Made by a program: the position numbers and the translations under genes
Source: QWQI01 sp964608915
Lineage (GTDB): Bacteria > Planctomycetota > Planctomycetia > Isosphaerales > Isosphaeraceae
DNA: 64,000 nucleotides
Assembly (NCBI GenBank): GCA_964608915.1
Contig: CAZSQA010000011.1
Span: 104,485-168,484 of the forward strand
Direction of reading: 5' to 3'
In this document: positions 16,356 through 25,238 of the stretch, in pieces
Layout of the letters: each line of letters starts with the position of its first letter
Position numbering within the stretch: position 1 is the first letter of the stretch
The notes under the pieces: generated by a model
The model's database searches: none
Told to the model about the DNA's origin: nothing
What the model saw: only the letters and a program-made list of their open reading frames with translations

Positions 16356-16405
16356 AGCCTGCCGATCGGAATTGAATCCCTCGATCCTGGTTTCGAAGAA
16401 GAGTG

Positions 16406-18451
16406 ATGCTGATGATCCTCATGATCGGCTGGACGATGACCCTGGTCGCCGGATTGTGCCTGGCCGCGACAGGGCATCCGCGCGTTCAGGCACGACTCGG
16501 CACGCTGAGAGGACCGTTACTGGCACTCGGCGGAGCCGGGATCGTCCTCTCGGCCCTGCACGCGATCCGAATTCTGGCGAGCGCGCAGGCATGGGAATTC
16601 GAAGGCCCGTGGTCAATGCCGATCGGCGGTTTCCCGCTCCGCATCGGTCCGGCCGAAGCTATGATGCTGCTGCTGGTGAACGTGTTCGGCGGCATGATTC
16701 TCATCTCGCTGGCGCGGGCCGAATCCGAACTTGACCTCGGTGCTCTGCTGGTTCTGCTGCCGGCTCTCGGCGTATGCCTGTCGGCTCGCGACGTTATCGC
16801 GTTTCTGATGGCGTGGGAGGTCATGGCTCTCTGCGGCGTGGTCTGGCAGCGTGGCCGCGCGACCCCGGAAGATCGATACGAAGGACACGGTCTGTGGGCT
16901 TATCTCGTCTCGGCGAACCTGGCCACGGCGTGCTTGATGGTGGCGTTACCGACCTTCGCGAAACTCGGCGGAACCGGCCTGAAGCTCGGTGCACCGATTC
17001 TCTGGGACGGGCCATTCCGAACGGCGACCGATTCCTGGACGGCCTGGGGCCTCGTCGCGCTGATTCTCGCCGGCTTCGGCACCAAGGCTGGCCTGTTTCC
17101 GTTCCATGTGTGGATCCGGACGGTCTACCGCAACGCGCCTGCCCACTTCGGCGCGATTTCGTCGGGCCTGATGGCCAAAGTGAGCCTTTTTCTGCTCATT
17201 CGCACGCTGATCCGCATGATTCCGCTGCTTGGCACGGAGCGTCTGCCCTGGCTTGCGGGGCTCTTGATGCTCATCGGAATGGCGACCGGGCTCGCCGGGC
17301 TTGCCGGCGCTCTGACCAGCGCCCGCATCAAAGTCATTCTCGGCTATTCCAGCATGGAGAATGTCGGCATCATCATGATCGGCACGGGGCTGGCGTTCTG
17401 GGGTGTCGCTCGTGAGGCCTGGGTCGTCGCCACTTTCGCGTTCGTCGGCGTCTGGTTCCACCTGGTCAATCACATGCTGGCCAAGACATGCCTGTTTCTG
17501 GCGTCGCGGAACATCGTTCGCCAGTCATCCACCGACGACCTCGCACGCCTCGGCGGCCTTCACCTGCGAATGCCAGTCACAGCGTCCGCTTTCGGTGCAG
17601 GGGCCCTGGCGCTTTCGGCGATGGTTCCCCTGAACGCCTTCAACAGCGAGCTGATGATCTACGACGGCCTGTTTCGGGGCGTGCTCGCTCTGGGACCGGT
17701 AGGGCGGGATCTGGCGATCGTGGCGATCGCGATTCTGGGCTTGATGGGCGGTCTGGCCGCTGCCTGTTTCACGGGCGTCTGGGGGCTCGGCTTCCTGGGC
17801 AACCCACGTACTCCCGCTGCGGAGAAGGTCAGTGAAGCGGATCTGTCGCCGGAAAATCGGTGGATCGCGAAGATCATGACCTTCGCCATCGTCCTGCTGG
17901 GCGTCCTGCCGATCGTCGGATATTACCTGGTCAGGGGCACCGTCGCGGACAGCCTCGTCGCCGCCGGATATGCCGAAGGCATTTCGCGGCAGGCTGATGC
18001 GGACGTACGTTCGCTTCTGCTCTGGATGTCGCTGGTGGCTTCGTTACTGTTCCTTCTGGTGCTCTCGCTGAAACGCTGGCGTGACGGCCGGCTCAGGGAA
18101 TCGACGATCGATGCGGGCCTGACTTGGGACTGCGGATTCGGCTACACAGACTCGTTCGCGCGTGGCCAGTATGGCCCTTTGTCCTACTTCGACCCGCTGG
18201 GTGCGTACGTGACTAAATGGACATGGCAGAAGGTGCATCGACCTGAGATTCGGGAACCGTTTCCCGCGAGGATGCGGATTCGGATCGAATCGGTGGACGG
18301 CATGCTGCATTACGTCTACGACCCGATTTTCCGATTCGTCGGCAAGTACATGTCCCGGCTGCGCTGGATCCAGGCCGGCTCGATCCAGCTCTATCTCGCG
18401 ATGATGGCTTTGACGCTCGTCGCGATGCTCGCCTGGGTGGCGGTACTCTGA
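16406..18451 (+). CDS. Proton-conducting antiporter-like membrane subunit (HyfB/NuoL-M-like)
   Basis: 681 residues; GTG 16403, ATG 16406, ATG 16415 and ATG 16427 are all possible starts. It is a polytopic membrane protein of the Mrp/NuoL/M/N antiporter family. Conserved ion-path residues are visible: Glu138 in FLMAWEVMALCG, and Lys227 in GFGTKAGLFPFHVW, followed by SSGLMAKVSLFLLIR (Lys258). The extended C-terminus (about 500-680) contains a soluble stretch (TWDCGFGYTDSFARGQYGPLSYFDP) and a last membrane helix, typical of HyfB of formate hydrogenlyase-type complexes. It would couple redox change to H+ or Na+ movement. It is first in a six-gene cluster. Confidence 0.88.
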   Translation: MLMILMIGWTMTLVAGLCLAATGHPRVQARLGTLRGPLLALGGAGIVLSALHAIRILASAQAWEFEGPWSMPIGGFPLRIGPAEAMMLLLVNVFGGMILISLARAESELDLGALLVLLPALGVCLSARDVIAFLMAWEVMALCGVVWQRGRATPEDRYEGHGLWAYLVSANLATACLMVALPTFAKLGGTGLKLGAPILWDGPFRTATDSWTAWGLVALILAGFGTKAGLFPFHVWIRTVYRNAPAHFGAISSGLMAKVSLFLLIRTLIRMIPLLGTERLPWLAGLLMLIGMATGLAGLAGALTSARIKVILGYSSMENVGIIMIGTGLAFWGVAREAWVVATFAFVGVWFHLVNHMLAKTCLFLASRNIVRQSSTDDLARLGGLHLRMPVTASAFGAGALALSAMVPLNAFNSELMIYDGLFRGVLALGPVGRDLAIVAIAILGLMGGLAAACFTGVWGLGFLGNPRTPAAEKVSEADLSPENRWIAKIMTFAIVLLGVLPIVGYYLVRGTVADSLVAAGYAEGISRQADADVRSLLLWMSLVASLLFLLVLSLKRWRDGRLRESTIDAGLTWDCGFGYTDSFARGQYGPLSYFDPLGAYVTKWTWQKVHRPEIREPFPARMRIRIESVDGMLHYVYDPIFRFVGKYMSRLRWIQAGSIQLYLAMMALTLVAMLAWVAVL

Positions 18452-18469
18452 GGAAAGGGAAGGCAAGTG

Positions 18470-19462
18470 ATGGCAGAGTTCGCCTGGCTCGGTGAAGCAC
18501 TGGTGCAGAGATCGATACAGATTTTCATTCTGATCGTGCTGCCGCCGCTGTTCGTCGGGATCATCGTCAAACTGAAGGCCGTGGCCGCGGGCCGGCAGGG
18601 CGCGCCCTTCTGGCAGCCATATCTGGACCTGGCACGGCTGAGCCGCAAGGGTGTCGTCTATTCGACCGCGACGGGGCAGGTCTTCCGCTGGGCTCCGCTG
18701 CTCGTCGTGGCCTCCGCGATCACGGCGGGGCTGTTCGTGCCGATGGCGGGCTTCACGGCGCCGATTCACTTTTCCGGCGATCTGATCGTTTTCGCCTATA
18801 TTCTGGCCCTGGGCAGGCTGGCGATCATTCTGGCGGCGCTCGATACCGGCAGCGCGTTCGAGGGCATGGGAGCGAGCCGGGAGGCGAGCTTCGCGGCTCT
18901 GGCCGAGCCCACGATGTTCCTGATCCTCGTGAGTCTGGGCTTGCTGGGGCACGCGGACCCGCACAAGTTCGGCGTCGAGTGGTCGCTCACCGGCACGCTC
19001 GCCCAGATGGAAATGATCACCTGGGCCCACTACGGACCGGCGCTCTTGCCGTTGTCGTTCGCTCTGTTCGTGCTGATCCTGCTGGAAAACAGCCGCGTGC
19101 CGTTCGACGACCCGACGACGCACCTCGAACTGACGATGATCCACGAAGTGATGATCCTCGACCACTCCGGCCCTGATCTGGCTCTGATGGAATACGGTGC
19201 TGCCGTGAAGCTGCTCGTGTTTCAATCGCTGCTGGGGCGGATCATCTTCCCGCATCACTTCGTAAGCCAATGGGCCGATGTCGCGACGTTTCTCATCAAG
19301 ATCGGCGTACTTTCGATCTGCGTCACGGCCGTCGAAGTCGGCATGGCCCGCCTGAAAATGAACAGGATTCCGGGGATCCTGCTGGGTGCATTCATCCTGG
19401 CGGCTTTGAGCGTCGTCGTCATGCTCGTCGAAATGGGCGAATTCCGGGGGCTACCTTCATGA
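18470..19462 (+). CDS. Complex I subunit 1-like membrane protein (HyfC/NuoH-like)
   Basis: 330 residues from the ATG at 18470, six bases after GGAAGG. About eight membrane helices. Family marks are GRQGAPFWQPYLDL (41-54), the GASREASFAALAEP loop, and ENSRVPFDDPTTHLELTMIHE, which are the loops that meet the hydrophilic arm and line the entrance of the ion path in group-4 hydrogenases and complex I. It would anchor the NuoB/NuoD-like subunits encoded downstream. The stop overlaps the next start (ATGA), showing coupling. Confidence 0.92.
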   Translation: MAEFAWLGEALVQRSIQIFILIVLPPLFVGIIVKLKAVAAGRQGAPFWQPYLDLARLSRKGVVYSTATGQVFRWAPLLVVASAITAGLFVPMAGFTAPIHFSGDLIVFAYILALGRLAIILAALDTGSAFEGMGASREASFAALAEPTMFLILVSLGLLGHADPHKFGVEWSLTGTLAQMEMITWAHYGPALLPLSFALFVLILLENSRVPFDDPTTHLELTMIHEVMILDHSGPDLALMEYGAAVKLLVFQSLLGRIIFPHHFVSQWADVATFLIKIGVLSICVTAVEVGMARLKMNRIPGILLGAFILAALSVVVMLVEMGEFRGLPS

Positions 19463-20133
19463 AAATGATGGGCGACGTACTGCTGCACGAGTTCATCGAC
19501 ATTCTGCTGGTCGCGGTGCTGATCCTCGACCTGCTGATCGTGGCGACTCGCAAACTCAAGTCTTCGGTGTGGATGAACGCGACCCAGGCCGCGCTGCTCG
19601 GGCTGATGCCGCTGCTCTTGACCGGCCGCGAGCTGGAATTTCACGTGGTGCTGATGAGCCTGGCGATCCTCGTCGTCCGCGGGCTCGTCATTCCGTTCGT
19701 CCTGCTGAGATCCGTCCGGTCCGCGCCGGTTTCCGTCGAGCTGAAATCGCTCGTCGATCAGGCGACCGCTGTCAGCCTGGCGGCGGTTCTCTTCGGGCTC
19801 TCGTTCGCTCTCGGTATCAATCTGCCGTTGCCTGCCGCGATCCCTCACTTTTCCGACCTTCTCGTGCCGACGGCCCTGACGACGATCATGATCGGCCTTC
19901 TGCTGCTGGTCATTCGCACCCAGGCCCTGATGCAGGTGATCGGATATCTGACGATCGAAAACGGGATCTTCCTGATCGGTCTGGCGCTCGTGCGGGAAAC
20001 GCCGGTCGTCGTCGAACTGGGCATCCTGCTGGACGTATTCGTCGGCGTATTCGTCATGGGCATCGTCCTGTTCCACATCAGCCAGGCATTCGAACACCTG
20101 GATACGACCGAACTGAGCAGCCTGCGCGATTGA
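19459..20133 (+). CDS. Hydrogenase-4 component E-like membrane subunit
   Basis: 224 residues starting at the ATG that overlaps the previous stop by four bases; the longer open frame starting at 19270 lies inside the previous gene. Six or more hydrophobic helices are visible. The signature QALMQVIGYLTIENGIFLIG carries Glu167, the conserved NuoK-like membrane glutamate of HyfE proteins. An amphipathic C-terminus (SQAFEHLDTTELSSLRD) ends the protein, also typical. It provides part of the membrane arm next to the NuoH-like subunit. Gene order B-C-E matches hyf-type clusters except that no separate HyfD is present between C and E. Confidence 0.9.
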   Translation: MKMMGDVLLHEFIDILLVAVLILDLLIVATRKLKSSVWMNATQAALLGLMPLLLTGRELEFHVVLMSLAILVVRGLVIPFVLLRSVRSAPVSVELKSLVDQATAVSLAAVLFGLSFALGINLPLPAAIPHFSDLLVPTALTTIMIGLLLLVIRTQALMQVIGYLTIENGIFLIGLALVRETPVVVELGILLDVFVGVFVMGIVLFHISQAFEHLDTTELSSLRD

Positions 20134-20179
20134 CCGGGCGCCTGGAACGCATTCCCAACCGTTGAGGTTCGAGCGACTC

Positions 20180-21724
20180 ATGATCGATCCGTTCAAGATC
20201 TTCCGCAACGTCGAGCCGCTGCGTCTGAACGACATCCCGAAAGTGCCGGTCGACGTTCTGCGCGATCGTGCCTTCGAAGCGATTCAGGGGGGCGCGCGGC
20301 TTGTATCCTGGTTCGGCCAGGTTCTGCCGGGCAGGAATGCGGTTCGAATCTTCGCCATCGTCGCCGACGACGCGGGCCAGCGTCTGGGCGTCCTGATTTC
20401 CGAAGTTCCGGCCGGCTCTTCGTATCGCTCGCTTGCCGTCGACGTGCCCGCCGCCGACCGGGCCGAACGCGAGCTTTTCGAGCAGTGCGGCATCCGTCCG
20501 GAAGGGCACCCGTGGCTCAAACCGGTGCGGCATCCGGTGCCCGCGGCCCAGCTCGAGCCGGGCCGAAAGCTCGGCGTCGTCCCCGAAAACAACATCGGCC
20601 GCGATTATCCCTTCTGGAGCCTGGCGGGCGATGCCGTGCACGAAGTCGGCGTCGGGCCGATTCACGCAGGCGTGATCGGCCCTGGCTACTTCCGGTTTTC
20701 GTGCGTCGGCGAGCGGATCGAACATCTGGAGATCATGCTCGGTTTCGAGCACCGGGGTGCCGAAGAGATGGTCCTCAAGGCCAATTCGGCGCGTCAGCCG
20801 GTCCTGGTGGAATCGATCGCGGGCGATGCCGCCGTGGCCTATGCCCTCGCACACTCCCAAGCCATGGAAAGCCTGCACGGTATCGAAGTGTCGCCGCACG
20901 ACGAAGCCCTCAGAGCTTTCGCGCTCGAGAACGAACGCCTGGCCTATCACGTGGGCGACCTTGGGGCACTGGCCGGTGATGTCGCTTACTGGCCCACCGC
21001 TGCCTATTTCGGCCGGCTGCGTGGCGAATTTCTCAACACGGCCATGGATCTGGGCGGCAACCGTCAGGGCCGTTACTTCGTCCGGCCCGGCGGCGTGCGA
21101 CGCAGTCTCGCACATGCGACGAAAGTCCGTCTGATCGAACGCTTTCGCAGCGCCAGCCAGCAGATTTCCGACTGTCTCGAACAGATGTTTTCGTCGCTTT
21201 CGGTTCTGAGCCGGTTCGAAAGCAGCGCGTGCGTGCGGCGTGAAGATGCCGTCGCTTTCGGTTTCGTCGGTCCCGTGGCCAGGGCCTCGGGGGTCGGTGT
21301 CGACGTTCGTATCGATCACCCGGTCGGTTTCTGGCAGCGGCACGACATCGAACCGGCCCTGGGCGTCGAGGGGTCAGTCCTGGACAGGGCCACGATCCGG
21401 CGCCGCGAGATCGAACGCTCCCTCGCTTTGTGCCTGCGAATTCTGGAGTCGCTGACCGACGAAAAATCGGGCCCGCCGCATTCGGATTTCGGCAAGTCGG
21501 CCAAGCGCGGCGACTTCTGCGTGAGCCTTGTCGAAAGCTGGCGCGGGCAGGTGATGCTGGCCTACGTTTACGACGAAACCGGCGAACTCGTCCGGTTCAA
21601 GAGTCAGGATCCGTCATTCCAGAACTGGAACGCCATGCAGCTCGCGAATCGGGGCAACGCGATCAGCGACTTTCCTGTGTGCAACAAGTCCTGCAACCTG
21701 GCCTACAACGGCCACGACCTGTGA
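20180..21724 (+). CDS. NuoC-NuoD-like large subunit lacking all [NiFe] ligands (Ehr-type)
   Basis: 514 residues from the ATG at 20180. Residues about 1-120 are NuoC-like (30-kDa subunit), ending in ERELFEQCGIRPEGHPWLKPVR. The rest is the NuoD/hydrogenase large-subunit fold (GPIHAGVIGPGYFRF, LGFEHRGAE). In real group-4 hydrogenases two CxxC motifs bind Ni. Here the first site reads SIAGDA, with alanines at 214 and 217. The C-terminal site reads NLAYNGHDL, with Ala508 and Gly511 at the ligand positions. It therefore cannot be a normal H2-forming enzyme and fits the energy-converting hydrogenase-related (Ehr) class. Two cysteines (501, 505) sit just before the C-terminal site but in other positions. 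Confidence 0.88.
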   Translation: MIDPFKIFRNVEPLRLNDIPKVPVDVLRDRAFEAIQGGARLVSWFGQVLPGRNAVRIFAIVADDAGQRLGVLISEVPAGSSYRSLAVDVPAADRAERELFEQCGIRPEGHPWLKPVRHPVPAAQLEPGRKLGVVPENNIGRDYPFWSLAGDAVHEVGVGPIHAGVIGPGYFRFSCVGERIEHLEIMLGFEHRGAEEMVLKANSARQPVLVESIAGDAAVAYALAHSQAMESLHGIEVSPHDEALRAFALENERLAYHVGDLGALAGDVAYWPTAAYFGRLRGEFLNTAMDLGGNRQGRYFVRPGGVRRSLAHATKVRLIERFRSASQQISDCLEQMFSSLSVLSRFESSACVRREDAVAFGFVGPVARASGVGVDVRIDHPVGFWQRHDIEPALGVEGSVLDRATIRRREIERSLALCLRILESLTDEKSGPPHSDFGKSAKRGDFCVSLVESWRGQVMLAYVYDETGELVRFKSQDPSFQNWNAMQLANRGNAISDFPVCNKSCNLAYNGHDL

Positions 21725-21797
21725 TCCATCGACATGAAGCCGTGTGCGAAGCGCGAGACGCTCGCGAAGGCCGTCCGAAACTTGCGGAGGTGAATCG

Positions 21798-22616
21798 ATG
21801 CTGACTTGGCTGATCAATCGTGCGGCACAGGGTCAGCGGACTCTCGCGTACCCCGCCGAACCCGCGAACATGCCCGACACCTACCTGGGCCGGCCGACGG
21901 TGCACCCGACCGGCACGGCCTGCCCGCCGGACTGCCAGGATTGCCTGGCGAGCTGTCCGACGGAGGCCATCTCTCTGCAGCCGGCCATCTCGCTCGATCT
22001 CGGCCGGTGCGTGTTCTGCTCGGAATGCGTGCAATCTTGCCCGGAGCAGATCTTCCGGCTGAGCAATGACTTCCGAACGGCGTCGACTTCTCGTGAAGGC
22101 TTGAAGATCCGGAACGACGAAGTGCCGGTGGTCGAAAAGCTGAAGGAATCGATGCTGCGGATCTATGGCCGATCGATGCGGATCCGCCACGTTTCGGCCG
22201 GCGATTGCGGCGGCTGCAAGGACGAATTCAACGCCATGTCGAACATCGTGTTCGACCTGAGCCGGTTCGGCATCGGCGTCGTGGCTTCGCCGCGCCATGC
22301 CGACTTGCTGCTGGTCAGCGGCCCGATCCCGGAAAACATGCGAGTGGCGCTGGAGAAGTGCTATCTCGCCTTGCCGCAACCGCGGCTCGTGGTCGCTCTG
22401 GGAGCATGTGCCATCAGCGGCGGTCCGTACATGGGCAGCGCGTTCTGTCACTCCGGAGTCGAGTCGATCTTGCCTGTGGATATGTACATTCCAGGTTGTC
22501 CGCCCCACCCGCTGACGGTCCTGGACGGGCTTCTGCGGCTGCTCGACCGTTTACCCGACAGCGTGCCCCAGCCCCTCGCGGACACTGTCGATCGACCGGA
22601 AAGCCCGACCCGCTAA
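21798..22616 (+). CDS. Fused 2[4Fe-4S] ferredoxin and NuoB-like small subunit
   Basis: 272 residues; GGAGG lies seven bases before the ATG at 21798. The N-terminal ferredoxin part has two cluster motifs: Cys42, 46, 49, 53 (spacing 3-2-3, slightly unusual in its first step) and Cys71, 74, 77, 81 (normal 2-2-3). The C-terminal part is NuoB/HyfI-like with the ligands of the proximal N2-type cluster: Cys137 and Cys140 in GDCGGC, Cys204 in GACA and Cys234 in PGCPP. HyfH and HyfI are separate proteins in E. coli, so this is a gene fusion. Electrons could enter through the ferredoxin module and reach the NuoD-like subunit, where the Ni site is lost. Confidence 0.9.
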   Translation: MLTWLINRAAQGQRTLAYPAEPANMPDTYLGRPTVHPTGTACPPDCQDCLASCPTEAISLQPAISLDLGRCVFCSECVQSCPEQIFRLSNDFRTASTSREGLKIRNDEVPVVEKLKESMLRIYGRSMRIRHVSAGDCGGCKDEFNAMSNIVFDLSRFGIGVVASPRHADLLLVSGPIPENMRVALEKCYLALPQPRLVVALGACAISGGPYMGSAFCHSGVESILPVDMYIPGCPPHPLTVLDGLLRLLDRLPDSVPQPLADTVDRPESPTR

Positions 22617-22634
22617 GCGCTTCAGGAGATTTCG

Positions 22635-24173
22635 ATGATTCTGCTGGAAATGCTGATCGCGCTGCCGTTTCTGGGTGCTCTGCTGAGCATGTTCCTGCCG
22701 AAGTTGCAGGGCAAGCTCGTCGTGCTCGTCACGGTCGCGGTGCTGCATACCTTATTGACGCTCGTCACCGTGACTTCGGGCGATCGCTACGGCGAAGTCT
22801 TCGGTACCGACGAAATCAGCAGGCTGCTGCTTCTCCTGACGAGCCTGGTGAACGTTCCATGTTCCCTGGCCGCTGTCGATTACGTCCGATCCGGCCGACG
22901 CGCCAAAAGCGACAGCTATGTGCCGTGCCACCTGGCGTTTCTGGGCGCGCTGACGATGGCCCTCTGCACGCTTCACCTGGGTGTCTTCTGGGTCGCGATC
23001 GAAGCGACCACGCTGGCGACGGCTCCCCTGATCTACAACCACCGCAGCCGCGAGAGTCTCGAAGCCACTTGGAAGTATCTGGTCCTTTGTTCCGTCGGAA
23101 TCGCACTGGCGCTCCTGGGCACCTTCTGCATGGCGATCGCGCTTGCCGGGGCACCTTACCCGACGCCCTGGGACGTTCTCGCCCTGCCGGACATGCTCTC
23201 CGCGGCACAATCCGGAAACGTCGACCTGCAATGGTTGCGCATGGCGTTCATCCTGACCTTGATCGGCTACGGCACGAAAATGGGTCTGGCGCCGATGCAC
23301 TCATGGATGCCGGATGCCTATTGCGAGTCGCCGTCTCCCGCGGCCGCGGCCAGCAGCCTGCTGAGCAACACGGCTTTTCTGGGAATCCTCCGCATGATGC
23401 GAATCTGCGACGCCGCGGGCGAGGGCGCTTTCGCCCGCCAGGCACTGGTGATCCTTGGCCTTCTTTCCGTTCTGACGGCCGCGATCTTCCTGCACGGGCA
23501 GAAGGATTTCAAACGCATGCTGGCATATTCGAGCCTGGAGAACATGGGGCTGATCGCGCTGGGCGTGGGCCTGGGTTCCATGGGTGCCTTCGGCGCGGCC
23601 TGGCTGATGGTCAACCACTCGGTGGTTAAGGCGATGCTGTTCATCAGCGCCGGTTCGTTCGTGCGGACATACGACAGCCATGCCGTGGCCGACGTGCGCC
23701 AGGCACGCAAGCTGGTACCGGTGACGAGCGTTTTGTGGATCCTGGGTGTCCTTGCGATTTCGGGCATGCCGCCTTTCGGCGTATTCCCGGCGAAGATGAT
23801 GATCCTCATCAGCGGTATCCAAAGCGGCCGTTACGTGCTGATCGGTGTCGTGATTCTCTCGCTTTCCTGGATTTTTCTGGGTATGTCTCGAACGGCTCTC
23901 AGCATGGTGTTCCAGACGGACAGGGTCGATGGCGATCCGACGGACGAAGACGCGCCGGTCGTCACGGTCGCGCACCGGGACGAATCGCCCTGGTATCTGA
24001 TTCCGGCCTTGTGTCTCGCCGGAGCTTCGATCGTTCTCGGTCTGGCGGCTCCGCAGCGAGCGTCCGAGGGCGTCAGGGCCGCCGCGGAACTGACGCTCGA
24101 AAGCTCGGCCGCTTCGATCGTGCCGCTCGTGGAACAGCAGAAAGTTCCTTCGTCCCCACGGCATTCCGAGTGA
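22635..24173 (+). CDS. Second antiporter-like membrane subunit (HyfF/NuoN-like)
   Basis: 512 residues; AGGAGA lies before the ATG. Around fourteen membrane helices of the NuoL/M/N family. The key charged residues are present: Glu123 in VFWVAIEATTLATAPLIY and Lys215 in GYGTKMGLAPMHSWMPDA, followed by the SPSPAAAASSLLSNTAFLGILR broken helix and FKRMLAYSSLENMG. The last 70 residues contain a charged loop (DRVDGDPTDEDAP) and an additional helix. It is the sixth and last subunit of the cluster, 18 bp after the previous gene. With the subunit at 16406 the complex has two antiporter-like subunits, hence room for two ion paths. Confidence 0.9.
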   Translation: MILLEMLIALPFLGALLSMFLPKLQGKLVVLVTVAVLHTLLTLVTVTSGDRYGEVFGTDEISRLLLLLTSLVNVPCSLAAVDYVRSGRRAKSDSYVPCHLAFLGALTMALCTLHLGVFWVAIEATTLATAPLIYNHRSRESLEATWKYLVLCSVGIALALLGTFCMAIALAGAPYPTPWDVLALPDMLSAAQSGNVDLQWLRMAFILTLIGYGTKMGLAPMHSWMPDAYCESPSPAAAASSLLSNTAFLGILRMMRICDAAGEGAFARQALVILGLLSVLTAAIFLHGQKDFKRMLAYSSLENMGLIALGVGLGSMGAFGAAWLMVNHSVVKAMLFISAGSFVRTYDSHAVADVRQARKLVPVTSVLWILGVLAISGMPPFGVFPAKMMILISGIQSGRYVLIGVVILSLSWIFLGMSRTALSMVFQTDRVDGDPTDEDAPVVTVAHRDESPWYLIPALCLAGASIVLGLAAPQRASEGVRAAAELTLESSAASIVPLVEQQKVPSSPRHSE

Positions 24174-24486
24174 ATCGAGCCGCCGCTCGATTCATCGGCG
24201 CAAAAAATGTGCCGGATGCGAAAGAGATACGAGACAAAAGAAAAAGAGGTTCATCAGGAAATTCCGTGGGCTGACGATCGTCCATTCCGCGATCGATCTC
24301 ATGAATGGATAGCGTATCGCTCTGCCTTCGGCCTTTCAGGCCGATTTCGATGATCGAAGTTCGAAACCGCGATCGCAGTGGTTCGGCGAAATGGTGCGGA
24401 AGTCGTTATCGTGAGACGATACCAGGATATCCTGACGCATACCGAATTCGAGGTTCGCCCGCGGGAATCCCTGAAGAACGGAAAAA
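24174..24486. other. Convergent intergenic region
   Basis: 313 bp between the end of the membrane-complex operon and the bidirectional terminator. I see no plausible gene in it. Confidence 0.5.
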
Positions 24487-24536
24487 AGAAGGACGGATGA
24501 AGCCGGTTTCGGCTTATCCGTCCTTCTCACTTTTTT
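24487..24536. terminator. Strong bidirectional terminator
   Basis: A 12-bp stem (24487-24498 with 24516-24527) continues, after a single-base bulge, into six more pairs (AAGCCG/CGGCTT) and a GTTT loop. TTTTTT (24531-24536) follows on the plus strand, and AAAAAA (24482-24487) gives a T-run on the minus strand. It separates the plus-strand complex operon from the minus-strand gene ending at 24552. Confidence 0.9.
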
Positions 24537-24551
24537 CGATCGGTTTCGAAC

Positions 24552-25238
24552 TCAGTCCTGGTCGATCCCGAGACGGAATTTCAGTTCGTCGAACTGCTCC
24601 CGGTAGGCGTCGTCGGTCGAGTGAAGGTGCTCGGCCTCGGAGATGAACCGGAGGGAGTCGTCCCGCTTGAGCCCCGTCGCCTGGAGGATTTCCTCGAAGG
24701 GCGCGAGGTCATGAGCGTAGATGAAGATCAGTTTGTGCTCGTCGAACTGAACTTCCATCGGGCCGTTGGGATTGAGTGCCGCCAGACCTGTGCAGCCGTC
24801 GTTGAGGAGCAGCTCTTCGTAATCGTAGAGCGTGCTCTTGAAGATGACGCTGTCCATGTGCTCACGGTACATGTCGGAATGAAAGCCAGGTTCGCTTTCA
24901 TGGCTCGACTCCATGACGACGTCGATTTCGTCGCCCAGAGGTGTGAGCAGTTCCATGAAGACATCGAAAAGACGTTCGGCCGAGACGCTGGCGGCGAGAA
25001 CGGGCATGGTGGCACCCGTTTCCGGATCGCGATAGGTGTCCCGGCGATAGCCTTCCCGCGGTACGATCTCAAGACCGAAGCTCGGCCGGATCGCATCCGT
25101 CAACAGGTATTCGCCGTAGCGGCCAACTTGAAGATGGGCGTCCAGCTCATCCTGGCTGAGATCTTCGAAGCTCGTACGGGCCATGCGCCTGGGACTGTTC
25201 CGCAGGACCCGTTCCAGGAATCGCTGAATAAAACTCAT
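24552..25238 (-). CDS. Conserved-looking hypothetical protein
   Basis: 228 residues from the ATG at 25238, preceded on its strand by GGAGGGAGGGG. Soluble and acidic, with no signal peptide. Visible segments include FEDLSQDELDAHLQVGRYGEYLL, RRDTYRDPETGATMPVLAASV, and a region on residue-level scale like a small alpha/beta domain (LFDVFMELLTPLGDEIDVVMESSHES; VQFDEHKLIFIYAHDLAPFEEIL). I do not recognise a family. The frame stays open to an ATG at 25571 and the extra 111 codons read partly protein-like, so a longer form cannot be excluded. Expression is isolated by the terminator downstream. Confidence 0.7.
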   Translation of the reverse strand: MSFIQRFLERVLRNSPRRMARTSFEDLSQDELDAHLQVGRYGEYLLTDAIRPSFGLEIVPREGYRRDTYRDPETGATMPVLAASVSAERLFDVFMELLTPLGDEIDVVMESSHESEPGFHSDMYREHMDSVIFKSTLYDYEELLLNDGCTGLAALNPNGPMEVQFDEHKLIFIYAHDLAPFEEILQATGLKRDDSLRFISEAEHLHSTDDAYREQFDELKFRLGIDQD

